Shown piece after piece: positions 42,672 to 52,935 of a DNA stretch of 64,000 nt. The first letter of the stretch is position 1; each line of letters opens with the position of its first letter. Origin of the DNA: Hetaerina americana (Eukaryota; Arthropoda; Insecta; Odonata; Calopterygidae); assembly GCA_022747635.1 (NCBI GenBank), contig JAKTNV010000027.1:2713001-2777000 (forward strand), written 5' to 3'. The notes under the pieces are model-generated. The model saw only the letters and a program-made list of their open reading frames with translations, did not search any database and had not been told where the DNA came from. The position numbers and the translations under genes were made by a program.

Positions 42672-43239
42672 TACATAGTTTTTATAAAATGATTCGGGAA
42701 AAGTTTCGAAAAATAGATTTATTCCAGAAGCTATTGTTACAATTCTTCAAAATGCTTCAATGTAAATCGCTTGAGCGTCGAAAACTTTTTCCAGCGGCTT
42801 TTCCACGACTCGAAGGCTCCCTGATAGGCGGAAGGCACTGAAAGGTACACATGCAAGCTATTTCGACGGCACTTAGGATCCCATGGTGGTGTCCTTCTAG
42901 AGGAGTATTTCACTTTTGGTAATTGGGAATAGTCTGCTAGAGCCAAGTCGGGACAGTAAGGGTGTTGGGAAATCGTCGCGATGACGTTGTAGGTCTTCGG
43001 AAGCAGACACTCGGCTTTGCTCTTCTTGGTCATCCGTCCGAAGACCTTCGGACGGACGAGTTTAGCGCAGATCTTTTGCATGGCCAAATTGTCAGTGATA
43101 ATGGTGTTCACGGTGGTCTTATCAATGCCAATATACGATCTGTGATCATGCGCGCACTTAACCGACTGTCTGATTTCAGCGATTGGCTCACACGTCTGGA
43201 AAATATTTCTACCGATATTTTTTATAGAAAGCTTCTAGT
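42672..43239 (-). mobile_element. Non-autonomous mariner, GTATAAAAAGTATCGG lineage, copy 4
   Basis: This is the cleanest copy. The TIRs are ATAGTTTTTATAAAATGATT and the complement of TACCGATATTTTTTATAGAA. The minus-strand frame 42737-43111 is open across the shared deletion: ITDNLAMQKICAKLV, then KKSKAECLLPKTYNV, then IATISQHPYCPDLALADYSQ and AYQGAFESWKSRWKKFSTLK. The third aspartate (ALADY) is retained and the first two are gone. It sits against the 3' end of the RTE copy. Confidence 0.85.
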
Positions 43240-43904
43240 CGTTAATAATAGAATTTCATAAACCAGAGTCTAAATTATTATTATTAAGTAATCTACAGGT
43301 TAAGGTATGTTTCGGATGGACACAACTACCTAATAAATATTTTGTCACTCCTAAATAAACAGAACCCAACATCCTACTATACAACAAGCCTCTATTCATC
43401 TCTGTGCACTTTCTTCCTCCCTTCATCCCGTCCTACATCCCTATCCTATTCCTGCCCTTTCCTCTTTGCCTAACATTCTCCCCTCTATTACAGTCTTTAA
43501 CATCCTACTGCCGATCAATACGCCCTTCATCCATTTTTACTGCCTCCATAGGATTTTTCCCAACAAACCCCTCTCTTCGCCCACCGTACCAAATACTTCC
43601 TCCTTTGTTTTCCTTTCGGTCCATTTCACCTTCTCCGTTCTTCTCCTCACCCACATTTCAAAATCCTCCAATCTACGTCTATCCTCCTGCTTCAGTGATC
43701 ATGTTTCCGCGTCGTAAATAACTACACTCCATGTCAAAGTTTTTACGAGTCTTTTCTTAACATCCTTACTCAACGTTCCTGTCATCAACTCCCTCCTCCT
43801 TGTGAAAGCCTCTTTCCCGTGTGCAATTCTTCGTACGTCCCTATTACTTTGACCGTGTTAGTCCAAAACACTTCCGAGATACGTAAACTGTTCTACCTGT
43901 TCTA

Positions 43905-44657
43905 CGAGGGTCATCCGGAAAGTAGTACCCGTTCGTGCCGCATGAAGTGCTGACGACGCGAGTAGCCGCTGGACGAGGTCAGATAGCTTCAGTGGCTTGT
44001 CTGCCTTCTCTGAGCCAAGTTGCGTGACGCTAGCATTGCCTGTGTTGTTTCTGTGATTGTTTACAATGTTTAAAAAAATTGAGAACGCCGCCAGTTGTGA
44101 AGTGAGGGCAGTGATTAAATTCCTCAATGCAAGAAACGTTCGCCCATGTGATATTCATCGCCAATTAAAGGAGGTGTATGGAGACAATGTAATGGACGAG
44201 TCGTCTGTTCGGCGGTGGTGTCGCAACTTCAACATGGGGAGGGGGAACACACACGACGATGAGCGTTCGGGGAGACAGTCTGTCATTACAGACCAACTGG
44301 TGAGCTCAGTTGACGAATTCGTGAGGAACGATCGGCGCGTCACAATTGATGACATCTGTGAGCATTTTCCCAATGTTTCTCGAACAATTGTTCATGAAAT
44401 TGTTAAACACCATCTGCATTATGCAAAAATTTGTGCAAGATGGGTCCCTCGCGTATCTCAATGAGCTGGCGGCGAAGGACTATGCAGCAGGAATACAGAA
44501 ACTTGTCACACGTTATGACAAATGCCTTAATTTGCTTGGAGATTATGTTGAGAAGTAGTTTAAAGTATCCTCTTTCAAATAAAATTTTTTATGTTTGTTA
44601 ATATTTACTTTTGTGTCTTTATTTCACGAACGGGTACTACTTTCCGGATGACCCTCG
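43905..44657 (+). mobile_element. Internally deleted mariner (CGAGGGTCATCCGG TIR)
   Basis: The first and last 33 bases are identical inverted repeats beginning CGAGGGTCATCCGGAAAGTA, and TA flanks both sides. The element is about 753 bases, roughly 500 short of an intact mariner. Perfect TIRs suggest a recent arrival. It interrupts the RTE coding region between the segment encoding KIGGEIL and that encoding EQVEQFTYLGSVLD; without it and one TA the frame is continuous. Confidence 0.93.
44057..44558 (+). pseudogene. Mariner transposase with catalytic domain deleted
   Basis: The frame from 44066 encodes the N-terminal bipartite DNA-binding domain: CEVRAVIKFLNARNV, IHRQLKEVYGDN, RRWCRNFNMG, DDERSGRQSV, VSRTIVHEIV and ICARWVPR. 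It then passes out of frame into the C-terminal end (FVQDGSLAYLNELAAKDYAA, YDKCLNLLGDYVEK, to 44558). All three catalytic aspartates are lost. The first 130 residues are open, so a DNA-binding-only protein could in principle be made. There is no evidence that it is. Confidence 0.88.
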
Positions 44658-44765
44658 TAGTATTTCCCCTCCTATTTTAATGTTGAGCTTAGCCTTTGTC
44701 TTTCCGAAAAACCGCATAACCTTTGTTTTTATTAATATTCATTCTCATCCCATTTCTATTCATTC

Positions 44766-45722
44766 TCATCCCTGAATTTCCAAGTCACTCAGCAATGCTT
44801 GCAACCCCTTGGCTGCCTGACATACTAAAGCTTGGCTATCAGCAAACCTAACTGATTTTACGAATTCACCGAAGACTTTCATTCCTACGTCCAGTTCTTC
44901 CCATGCATCTTTAATCATTTCCTCCACGTATATGTTAAACAGAACCGGTGACCATGGACAACCCTGCCCTATCTTTTTGAAACGGGCGCTACACTTCATC
45001 ACAACTAAATTGCGGTCAGAGTCCGCATTCGCTCCCGGGAAGCTGTGGGAATTTATCACACTGTTCCTAAACCTGTGTCTAACCAGGATATAATCTAGCT
45101 GATATCTTCCCGAGTCACCTGGCATTTTCCATGTATACCTGCGTCTTTTGTGGTGTCTGAACCAAGTGTTGGTGATAACTAACCCCTGTCTCCTGCAGAA
45201 CTCAATTGCTTTCTCCCCGCGGTCATTCCTCGTGCCTAAACCGTAGTCCCCCACCTCACCATCATCCCCTCCTTCGCCTACCGTCGCTTTCCAATCCTCC
45301 ATCACTATCAAATGTTTCCTTGCAGGAACACACGCGATTATGCCCTCTAACTGTTCGTATATCCTATCGACTTCTTCTTCCTTGTGGTTGCTCGGTGGCA
45401 TGTATACCTGAATAATGACCAAGTTCGTCGGTTCTAGTTTTATCTCTACTAGTAATATTCTATCCGTTGCTAGTCTATTGACTACGCTTCTTCCTACCTA
45501 TCTAATACCATGGCAACCCCTCCTTGGCTCTTGTCCCCGCCGCTGTACATTACTCTACAACTATGACTCCAGTAATCCCCGCTGTCCTTCCATCTCACCT
45601 CGTATAGACCTAAAATATGTATACTTCCCCTTTCCATCTCTCGCTTAATATTCTCTAATTTTCCTCTCCTCAACATTTTGCTGACATTCCAATATCCTAT
45701 TCTATCTGAATTGGTCGTCTGC
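44766..45722 (-). pseudogene. RTE endonuclease joined to RT remnant
   Basis: The main frame 44766-45422 encodes the second half of an APE-type endonuclease: VIIQVYMPPSNHKEEEV, EFCRRQGLVITNTWFRHHKR, GRYQLDYILVRHRFRN and GANADSDRNLVVMKC (D.N in place of the usual DH.L). It then jumps to GCPWSPVLFNIYVEEMI and FGEFVKSVRFADSQALVCQA. The first endonuclease part (GSIHILGLYEVRWKDSG) lies in a separate frame, 45494-45676. The EVRW glutamate is present. RT motifs before GCPWSP are deleted, and FADD is FADS. The enzyme cannot be functional. Confidence 0.88.
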
Positions 45723-45765
45723 GTCTTTTGTCCTGCTGCTGCCGGTTTTCCGTTTTATAAAGCGC

Positions 45766-46434
45766 AATTTCCATGAATTGCAAAGGAAACGAATTGTTTT
45801 TCTTAGAAGAAAACGCATGATTTAGTATAGGAAGGAGGGGAACGAAGTGGGTTGCTTGCAGCTGGAACTATTTGTGAAAATATAATTGAAATGACGTAAA
45901 ACATGTTGAAATTAATTCGGCTCACAGTATAATCGGTGAAATATATCAAATGAAACATGTAAGACATAAGTACGACTACTCATCAAAATAGATTGCATGA
46001 CGTTTAATATTACTCCCACTACACGAATCATTACACTAAAACTCATAAGAGAACGGAATGACACGACTAGAATAATGGTCAATGTCCCCCAAAAAGTATA
46101 ACACTTGGATATTCCTGAATGGCAACGGACTTTTTTGACGATATACGCTTTCAAATTGTCCCTACTTCTATTGTTTAGGTTTTCTCTATAACCTGTTGCC
46201 ATTAATAATGTAAACACATACCTAGATATGACTGAATGTGTTGTATATATGTTAGTATTGGTGCCTTGGTTACCATCGGGAGAAACTGTAACCGAATCAC
46301 GCTGGCTTCGTTGTTTAGGAGATGCTGTAATGCAGTCGCCGTATGCATGTATTCAGTCACGTATTGTTGAGAGAGATACAATCATCATTTAGTCGCTTCA
46401 TAGTCGCTCTGTATTTGAGATATTCTAGACATTC
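45766..46434. other. No recognisable gene
   Basis: AT-rich unassigned DNA. Confidence 0.35.
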
Positions 46435-46545
46435 CAACACCCCGCTAGCTACTTTCAGGGTGTGTGGCAGAGGTTGAATACACACCAAGCTATTTTTGAA
46501 CCGGAGATGACCATACCGCGGTCGGATAGTAATATCTATGCGTCT
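46435..46545 (-). mobile_element. LINE family B 3' end
   Basis: On + the sequence AACACCCCGCTAGCTACTTT, AGGGTGTGTGGCAGAGGTTG, ACACACCAAGCTATTTTTGA, ATACCGCGGTCGGATAGTAA is the complement of the LINE B end in its usual order, with a diverged hairpin. Confidence 0.7.
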
Positions 46546-47187
46546 GTAATATCTGCGCGGTTTCTTTGTGACGAATTCGCATTACCCCGCGTCTTTAAAG
46601 AAGTTCCACACTCCTCCCCTTCCCCCTCTGCCTCCCATTATCAATGCTTAACTCGTCGTCCGCGTGAACAATTGAGTAACGGTTTGCGAGCAATGAAAAA
46701 TACAGGGAGAAACGCCACGCCCTACGGGTTAGTCAAACGAGGTCATTTGTGGGGAAGGGTCGATGGGAGATACATAGGTAACAATGTGTGCGACTTATAT
46801 GTCGCATGGGAGTACCTACTTTCGGGTCTCTATCTTATTTCTTGCGAGAGAGAGTTTGGTCACTATCCACTGGAGTAATTAGTGATAATTGTCTATCCAC
46901 ATCATTTTATTTCCCCAAAGTTAGTGTGTTACGCGTTGTTCCCTGCTATTGCCGTCAGCGGTGGAAATATGACTTCTTGCGCCCTTTTGTGTGTCCAGGA
47001 GAATGCCCAAACTTCTCACTGATGTGATTTTATTCGACAAAGTAATTCGGCGCTAAAACATTTCCCTCCGCATGTCAGTAATTAACTCAAATGATTTTTA
47101 CTTTACTTAAAGTCTTAGTCGTGGTTTGAATTGTATTCTTTCCCAGTTCAGACATCCCTGGTGCTCAGATGGATGATCGGGGATATC
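46546..47187. other. No recognisable gene
   Basis: The plus-strand frame 46462-46878 begins inside the LINE B remnant and shows no domain. Confidence 0.35.
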
Positions 47188-47440
47188 TTCTTAATGTTCA
47201 AAATGCATTATTACCCCCATGGGAATTCGGTAGGCGAGACGATTTCAATAAAATTAGAGACATTCATTGTAGAACAGATATATTTAGAATGTAATTTTCT
47301 CTACAAACGATAAGGGATCAGAATAACATTATTCGACCGCGGTAGGAGTCAAAATATTCGGGTCAAAATTAGTCTGGTGTGCATTCACCCCCTGCCACAT
47401 ACCCTAGCGGTGGCTGTTAGGGTACTAAAAATACGAAATA
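47188..47440 (+). mobile_element. LINE family B 3' end
   Basis: ATGCATTATTACCCCCATGG, GATTTCAATAAAATTAGAGA, AGAACAGATATATTTAGAAT, AAGGGATCAGAATAACATTA and CGACCGCGGTAGG are in order, followed by CACCCCCTGCCACATACCCT, GCGGTGGCTGTTAGGGTACT and a short AAATA-type tail. It is one of the best B tails. Confidence 0.8.
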
Positions 47441-47465
47441 CAAATAAAATCCCTAAATAATACAA

Positions 47466-47575
47466 GTTTTGTATAAAAATTATCGGAAAAAATTCGTAAA
47501 AATACGTAATTTGTTTCAGATATTGCTACAATGCCTCAAAATTCTTCGAACTACATGCCTTGACTTGACCATCCT
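47466..47575 (-). mobile_element. End fragment of GTATAAAAA-lineage mariner
   Basis: TTTTGTATAAAAATTATCGG followed by TTTCAGATATTGCTACAATG and CTCAAAATTCTTCGAACTAC matches the low-coordinate end of copies 1-4. The rest of the element is missing. Confidence 0.7.
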
Positions 47576-47954
47576 CCAACTACGATAGTCTAAATTGTCC
47601 TCTCCCATTAATCTGTGCGTGAGACCGACTAGTTTTCTTTTATTTCCAGTAATTAATTGATGCGCATTTTTTCAGTTTTTTCTGGAGACCCCACTCCGGA
47701 TACTGAATAGAAATAGTGCTGAGAAATCTGGACAGCCGTGCGCGGGGCGTGCGAAAATCGAGTTGAAAATGGGAGGAGTGTCGATGTGGTGACCTCCGGA
47801 GCGGTGGGCGACGGAGTATAGCGATTGGTGCAGCGAAACAGCGGGGTGCGCCCATCGCAATGCATGTTGCAGGGAAACAGCGGAGGAGCGAGTCGTCATT
47901 TCCCCAACATTTCTTGGTATATACTTGGGGCTGATGATGTAAATTTCTCCGTAA
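47576..47954. other. Spacer without recognisable feature
   Basis: Overlapping minus-strand frames at 47640-47996 have no domain. Confidence 0.35.
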
Positions 47955-48605
47955 ATGGCGGCAGCACGAGTGGAGGAAATGGTTAAAGAGATGCATGATG
48001 GTAAGAACTGGATATAGGAATTAAGGTCGGCGGGGAATTCATAAAATCAGGTTTGATGATGATCAATATTTAGTTTTTAAGTAATCCTAAAGTTTAAAAT
48101 CATTTCTGAGCCTATTGGAATGTTAGTGCGATAGGCCCGGTATGAGAATAAATGTACAAGAAAAACATATGTTATGTGGTTTTCGAGAAGGAACTTAGCT
48201 AAGTTAAACATTACAGAACGAGTACATAAACTACAGCATGGGTAACAGCTAATCTATATTGGCAATGTTTCCGACCAAGATGGTCAAAGTAGTAGGGATG
48301 CAAGAGGAAGAATTGCATTTGGCAAACAGGCTTTCACAATGAAGAAGGCTGATTGATCGGCAGTGGAATGTTGAAGACAGGAACAGAATGGAGAATGTTA
48401 GGCAAACAAGGAAAGGGTAGTAGTAGGATAGGAATGTTGAATGGAATAAAGGGAGGAAGGAAGTACACGGAGATGGAGAGGGGTATGTTGTATCGTAGGG
48501 TGTTGGGTTGTTTTTTTGCTGGGAAATGGAAGGAATCGTCGTTGTACCGGCGTGTAGTCTGTGTCCAGCCAAAACCTACCTAAGCGGGTTGAATACTAAT
48601 AAGAA
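47955..48605 (+). mobile_element. RTE-like fragment, RT end and C-terminal tail
   Basis: EEMVKEMHDGKNW (near 47975) corresponds to the YVEEMIKDAWEEL block. RIAFGKQAFTMKKA (near 48311) corresponds to the IAQGKEAF-type block after YLGS. Then come the CGGCAGTGGAATGTTGAAGA, GAGAATGTTAGGCAAACAAG and GGAAGTACACGGAGATGGAG blocks of the RTE tail. Frames are broken. Confidence 0.65.
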
Positions 48606-48816
48606 TAGCGTTTAGGTAACGTAAATTAAGGTCTCCAATGTTTTTATTGCTGCTTGAGGGTACAGGGGTACAAAGGTTGCCACTTGAGGGTACGTGTATG
48701 TGTGAGCCTAGGCTTTCAACAGCAATAGGAAATTGCTCGCGAGTGAAAGAGGAGATCTTTGGATTATTACTATAATTAAAAATTCACACGTTTATGTGTG
48801 ATCTATGTACATATTT
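48606..48816. other. Spacer without recognisable feature
   Basis: No domain or repeat is visible. Confidence 0.3.
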
Positions 48817-48987
48817 TCATGCATTTATTTCAAATGACGTAAATACATATGCATCCAACTTTCGGCTCTTTTTGTTCTCGCGTGGCAGTGCTGTGCCAGT
48901 GATATTGAATGATATTCTCGTTTGTCCTATGTAGACTGTGTTACAATATTTACATTTCAATTTGCAAATGTCTCTTTTTTGTAGTGG
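48817..48987 (-). pseudogene. GIY-YIG endonuclease fragment, Penelope-like element
   Basis: The minus-strand frame encodes QKRDICKLKCKYCNTVYIGQ, then TRISFNITGTALPRE. In Penelope-like retroelements the C-terminal GIY-YIG nuclease begins with a GIYKL.C..C...YIGQT.R pattern. Here GIY is replaced by DIC, while the two cysteines and YIGQTR remain. Upstream stops (before 48987) and a stop at 48817 limit it to 57 codons. No RT part is visible. It is a dead fragment. Confidence 0.68.
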
Positions 48988-50264
48988 TTATATTGCAGTG
49001 TGTTACTCTTCGTCATAATAATGGGATTTAATTCTGTTCCTGACCGTAGGGACGTAAGAGTTGTTTCATATGGATCAGTGGGGCAAACAGGTCGAGGCCA
49101 ATAGGATAAAGTCGGATATTTTTAGTCGCACGTATTTTATGCGAACTGCAATTGAGGATTGTGATAACTACACTTAGTACGCTGTTGTGTTCGGAATGAG
49201 CCACACGAGATGATGGAATGTATTATGTAGATGTAGATGAAGGAATGGACATTTCTTGTGCGGGTCCCATGCTGGGTCGCTAGGTGGACTCCGGCGATGC
49301 TGGGGAAGACGTGAAACCAAGGAGTTAAATTGAGGCCAGAGTTAATGGCCTGGGCCCAGGGGTCGACGAAACGTGATCTTTGGAAAGGCTCCCAGGGGCA
49401 CGGGATTACGGTGGGCGACGGAGGGTTAAGAAAGTATCGTTGGGGAGCCGAGAAATGTGTTGTCCCGATGAGTCCGGTGCCTTATTTCCTTTAGATTCGG
49501 CTGCTGCTGGTGGAGATGCCTTTTACGACGCTGGTATCTTTATTCCAATCAGGCGTGCAAAAAAATCCTCGCGCGTGGCCCAACTGTACAATGAAAAAGG
49601 CTGCGGTGTCTGGAAGGGACGCTCCAGCTCTTTATGTGGATGCCCAACGCACATTGAAGAACGCGTTGCTTTTGTTGGCCTCTTGTAGGTTTTATTCCCA
49701 TTTAACATTTAGTGTTCTCTTTTGTCACTCCTCAGATCGCGCTTCACTTATGTAGGTTTAAATTACAAAAAAGGGCTCTCAGATTGATTGGGAGCGATTA
49801 TATTTCCTTACTCACCGTTTGTTTTAGTTGTTTTTTCTAGTTGGGATAATCATTTCCGTGTTGGTAGTTCTATTTTTGTCTTCAAAACCCACGAATTCGA
49901 TACCCGTTTCGAAATATAGTGATTTTTTTTAAATTTTACAATATCCTGTATCATCCTTTTTAGTATGCATTAGTGCCACATTTCTCGTCCTTAATGAAAT
50001 GGAGCTCCGATTGATTATTAGTGTTCTGCATTATGAACGGAAAAGTATCTCTAGAAAATGATCGTTTCGAATTTTAAAAAAATCAGGCGTATTGTCTTTA
50101 AGCTGTATAATGGATTTGGATGAATCTATTTTCGAGAAAAAGTTTTATTTTTACCTTTATACCTTCAATTCACTTCATCTATATAATGTTATTTTGATCT
50201 TGGAACCAAATAAACACCAGAATACAACTTTATTTCCACAGCCTTCCCTACTCACAGTTGGCGG
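48988..50264. other. No recognisable gene; TGTAGA motif at 49215
   Basis: TATTATGTAGATGTAGATGA at 49215-49234 looks like a bare LINE A tail without the hairpin. 49380-49690 is moderately GC-rich with overlapping frames lacking domains. Confidence 0.4.
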
Positions 50265-50600
50265 TGAAGGATGGAGAAGGTGAAGTGGACAGAAAGGAAA
50301 ACAAACGAGAAAGTGCCGGTGGATAGGGTGTGGGAGGAGAGGAGATTGTTGGGAGAAATCCTAAGGAGGCAGGAGCGTTTTGATTAGTTTGGGGGTGTGG
50401 AAGACTAATAGAAGGGAGGATGTTGGACAGAGGAAGAATGGGCAGGAATAGGATGGGGATGTTGGACGGGATGAAGGGGGGAAGGAAGTGCGCAGAGATG
50501 AAGATGAGTTTTTTGGGGTGTCAGGTTGGGTTATTTTCTGAGGGGTGAAGAAGTGTATCATTGTGTCGTTGCATGAACGGTTGCCATACAAGCTTCTCTT
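50265..50600 (+). mobile_element. RTE-like C-terminal fragment
   Basis: ATGGAGAAGGTGAAGTGGAC (MEKVKWT), GAAAGGAAAACAAACGAGAA, GTGGGAGGAGAGGAGATTGT, GAAATCCTAAGGAGGCAGGA and GGGCAGGAATAGGATGGGGA follow the order of the RTE tail at 23.4 kb and the inverted one at 43.4-43.7 kb. Frames are broken. Confidence 0.7.
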
Positions 50601-50639
50601 AAACAGTAAAATATCTGTAATAATAATGCTAATTCTTTT

Positions 50640-50965
50640 TGAAGGTATTGGACCTCACTCTGTGTGGCCTATGCGGTCGAGAAAGGGTTCTCGAGAGAGT
50701 CGCTCGGATCGGTGACTTCAACGGGCGTTTTCCCCGCTTTGCCCTTTGGCAACATTAGCCGGCAGTTGGCCAACTCTTTCGTTGCAACTGTCAAGTTTCC
50801 GATTAATCTTAATGGAGGCTCTTGCGTGCTCCGGCGGTTAAGATAGCTGCGTGCCTCCACCTTGAAAAGCCGTATCACTCCCGACTGTCAAGTCCTGCCC
50901 GGAAGTCGAACTCACAAACTTCCCGTCATCAATGACTGCATTGGTCACTAGAGTGAGGCAAAGCT
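50640..50965 (-). repeat. tRNA-like SINE candidate
   Basis: On the minus strand a B-box-like GAGTTCGACTTCCGG lies at about 50898-50912, after an A-box-like ACCAATGCAG near 50942-50951. The following sequence to about 50660 is GC-balanced and could be the SINE body. No second copy is seen in this window. Confidence 0.4.
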
Positions 50966-51689
50966 ACAAGTCCAAACAAATGCCTTTGATATGCATGTAA
51001 AGTACCTGATGATGTTCATAGATAGCGCAGCGCTTTTTACTTGCCTAAATTGCGCAGTGTGTGAATTTCTTAACTTTTTTAATTTCATTACGGGTGTATC
51101 CGAGGACTTTTAAAATCGGTTCGAAGATTTGAGGTAAAGGGCCCCAGAGCGAAGAGATAGCCCTCACAATTGTTGTGTGCCTCAAATGGTTTCCCCTTTT
51201 AGAATTTAATAACAAGAGCGAATAAAATATTAATGTTAAAAGATATCAAGCAAACTTAGTTAATTTTAGAAACTGTTCTGTGAAATTTTTCCGCTCTAAA
51301 TAATTTAGCCTTTAGGAAAACAAAATTGACGTAAAACTTCATTATAAATGTACAATAAACACAATACAGATTAAAACCACAACGGTGCCTCAGGAAAACT
51401 TGTTCAAATCCTCTTTAATTTTCATCATCCAATACAACTAATGCATAGCACGACTAATTTCCCCTTGTGGTTGAGATTAATTTGATGAAAAAATTATTTG
51501 ATCTTCTTAAAATTTCATAATGCTGAAAAGTGCATTAATTGCACACTCGTTGATATGCGCTTGAATGGCACATTAAGGTGCCCGAGCGAGGGTTGCCTGT
51601 GACACGTAAAGGGTTCCTCACCTCGTCCTAATGGCCTCGCCCTCATGTTGCCCAGAAATAACTGCTATCGGAAAAATCGCAGATAGATA
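50966..51689. other. No recognisable gene
   Basis: AT-rich unassigned DNA. Confidence 0.35.
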
Positions 51690-51772
51690 TTTAGATTCGA
51701 CACCGGGATTCGAACTCGAGACCCTCCACGAGTAGTAGTGGAAAGCTATGCCTCTTGAGTCATAAAATAGTT
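51690..51772 (-). repeat. tRNA-like SINE head
   Basis: On the minus strand ATGACTCAAGAGGCATAGC (A-box-like) and GAGTTCGAATCCCGG (B box) are correctly spaced. It resembles the element at 29159-29236 in layout. Acceptor pairing is poor, so it is not a working tRNA gene. Confidence 0.55.
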
Positions 51773-52262
51773 CATGGCGAGAGACGTCATGCAAGAATCT
51801 ATCAAGAAAAACGGGGTTATGTTGAGTCTTTCAAATAGGGTGTTGCCATGATGGGAACTAAACAAATGATTTCAAATAGCTTCTGTAATAATCGTGTCTC
51901 TTTTGGTAAGATAGCCTCTAAAAGGTAGCCTTCAAGTCTCTTCGTTCGATGTCTCACAAGAAAGAGTGAGGTACCCAGCCTCTTTACCGGTGCAAATCTT
52001 CACCGATCCTTTATAATTGCATAATGTTGTTGAACCTGTTAGTCTCAAATGCGTATATCACTGTGGGTATGGTTTTACCCTGCCCTCAACGATTACAATG
52101 ACGAAGACCTACAAGTCTTTTGAAATATTCAAATTTATGGCCCGTTTCTCGAGGAAAAATCCATTAGATATACATGCATTCAGAGAAGGTGACGGTGTTC
52201 GAGCGCAATCGTATCCGGTGTGTATAAATAATACATTGACCACCGCTCTCCGTCTTAGATAA
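51773..52262. other. No recognisable gene
   Basis: No domain or repeat is visible. Confidence 0.35.
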
Positions 52263-52935
52263 GAGGGCTGTCCAGAAAGTAAACTCTTCGTTTTCGTGCA
52301 GCATAAGGATTAGTGGAAGAGGGAGTCGAATAGTTGCTGTATTGACGTTAGGCCAGTACGCCTCGATCTGCAGTGGTTGGAAGGTCGCACCTCGTGTCGT
52401 TTGTTTATGCAATAGCGAGTCAACATGAACAATACAATTGTAATTCCCCCCAAATGTGAATTCCGTTAATGTGGTTTTTACTGATAAAAAAACTTCAAAG
52501 CTGCTGGCATTCATTACCGGGAAATTCGTGCTCTGTATGGACCAAATGTGATGAGTGACGATGAGAGTTGTGCCTCGGCGTTGACGTTCGTTTTATAGTG
52601 AACGGACAAATGTCTATTATGATGATGATGACAGAAGTGGCCGCCCCCGTCTGTGATGGACAATTAACTGCACTTGACAATTGACGAAAAGTTCGTGAAA
52701 ACGGGCGTTTTACGACACCTGAAATCATCGATCAAGTCATCGATTAGCTGCGATCTCAGGAAGGCGGTAGAATATTACACTGAAGGAATTTTAAAACTAG
52801 TTCAGAGATATGACGAATGTTCAAATCTCTTAGGCGAATATCTATTGAAATATTAGAGATATGTAGTTTTGAATTGTAAACAATAAGTTTTCTGTTACTA
52901 TTTCAGCGTATTTTTTATGGTATAACGGAGATTAC
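52263..52935 (+). mobile_element. Internally deleted mariner (GGGCTGTCC lineage)
   Basis: TIRs: GGGCTGTCCAGAAAGTAAAC at the left, complement of GGAGATTACTTTCTGGACAG at the right. The N-terminal coding remnant includes AAGIHYREIRALYGPNVMSD and DDESCAS (with stops). The C-terminal remnant (EYYTEGILKLVQRYDECSNL, from 52770) follows after a deletion larger than in the 38 kb copy. No catalytic residues remain. Confidence 0.85.

Larger units (their letters stand above)
43260..45765 (-). mobile_element. RTE-like non-LTR retrotransposon, rearranged
   Basis: Minus-strand order: endonuclease start near 45760 (GYWNVSKMLRRGKLENIKRE), endonuclease body, an internal deletion removing most of the RT domain, the end of the RT (FADS in place of FADD), then VEQFTYLGSVLD, the GAETWSL/FEMWVRRR tail (43400-43720), and a 3' UTR ending in an (ATA)-rich tail near 43265. 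A mariner of about 750 bases splits it at 43903-44659. The architecture (APE-type endonuclease then RT, no gag-like ORF seen) fits RTE elements. Confidence 0.85.

Noticed and set aside
43404..43721. Plus-strand frames with Pro/Ser/Phe-rich sequence
   Set aside because: They are antisense to the RTE C-terminal region, which reads correctly on the minus strand.
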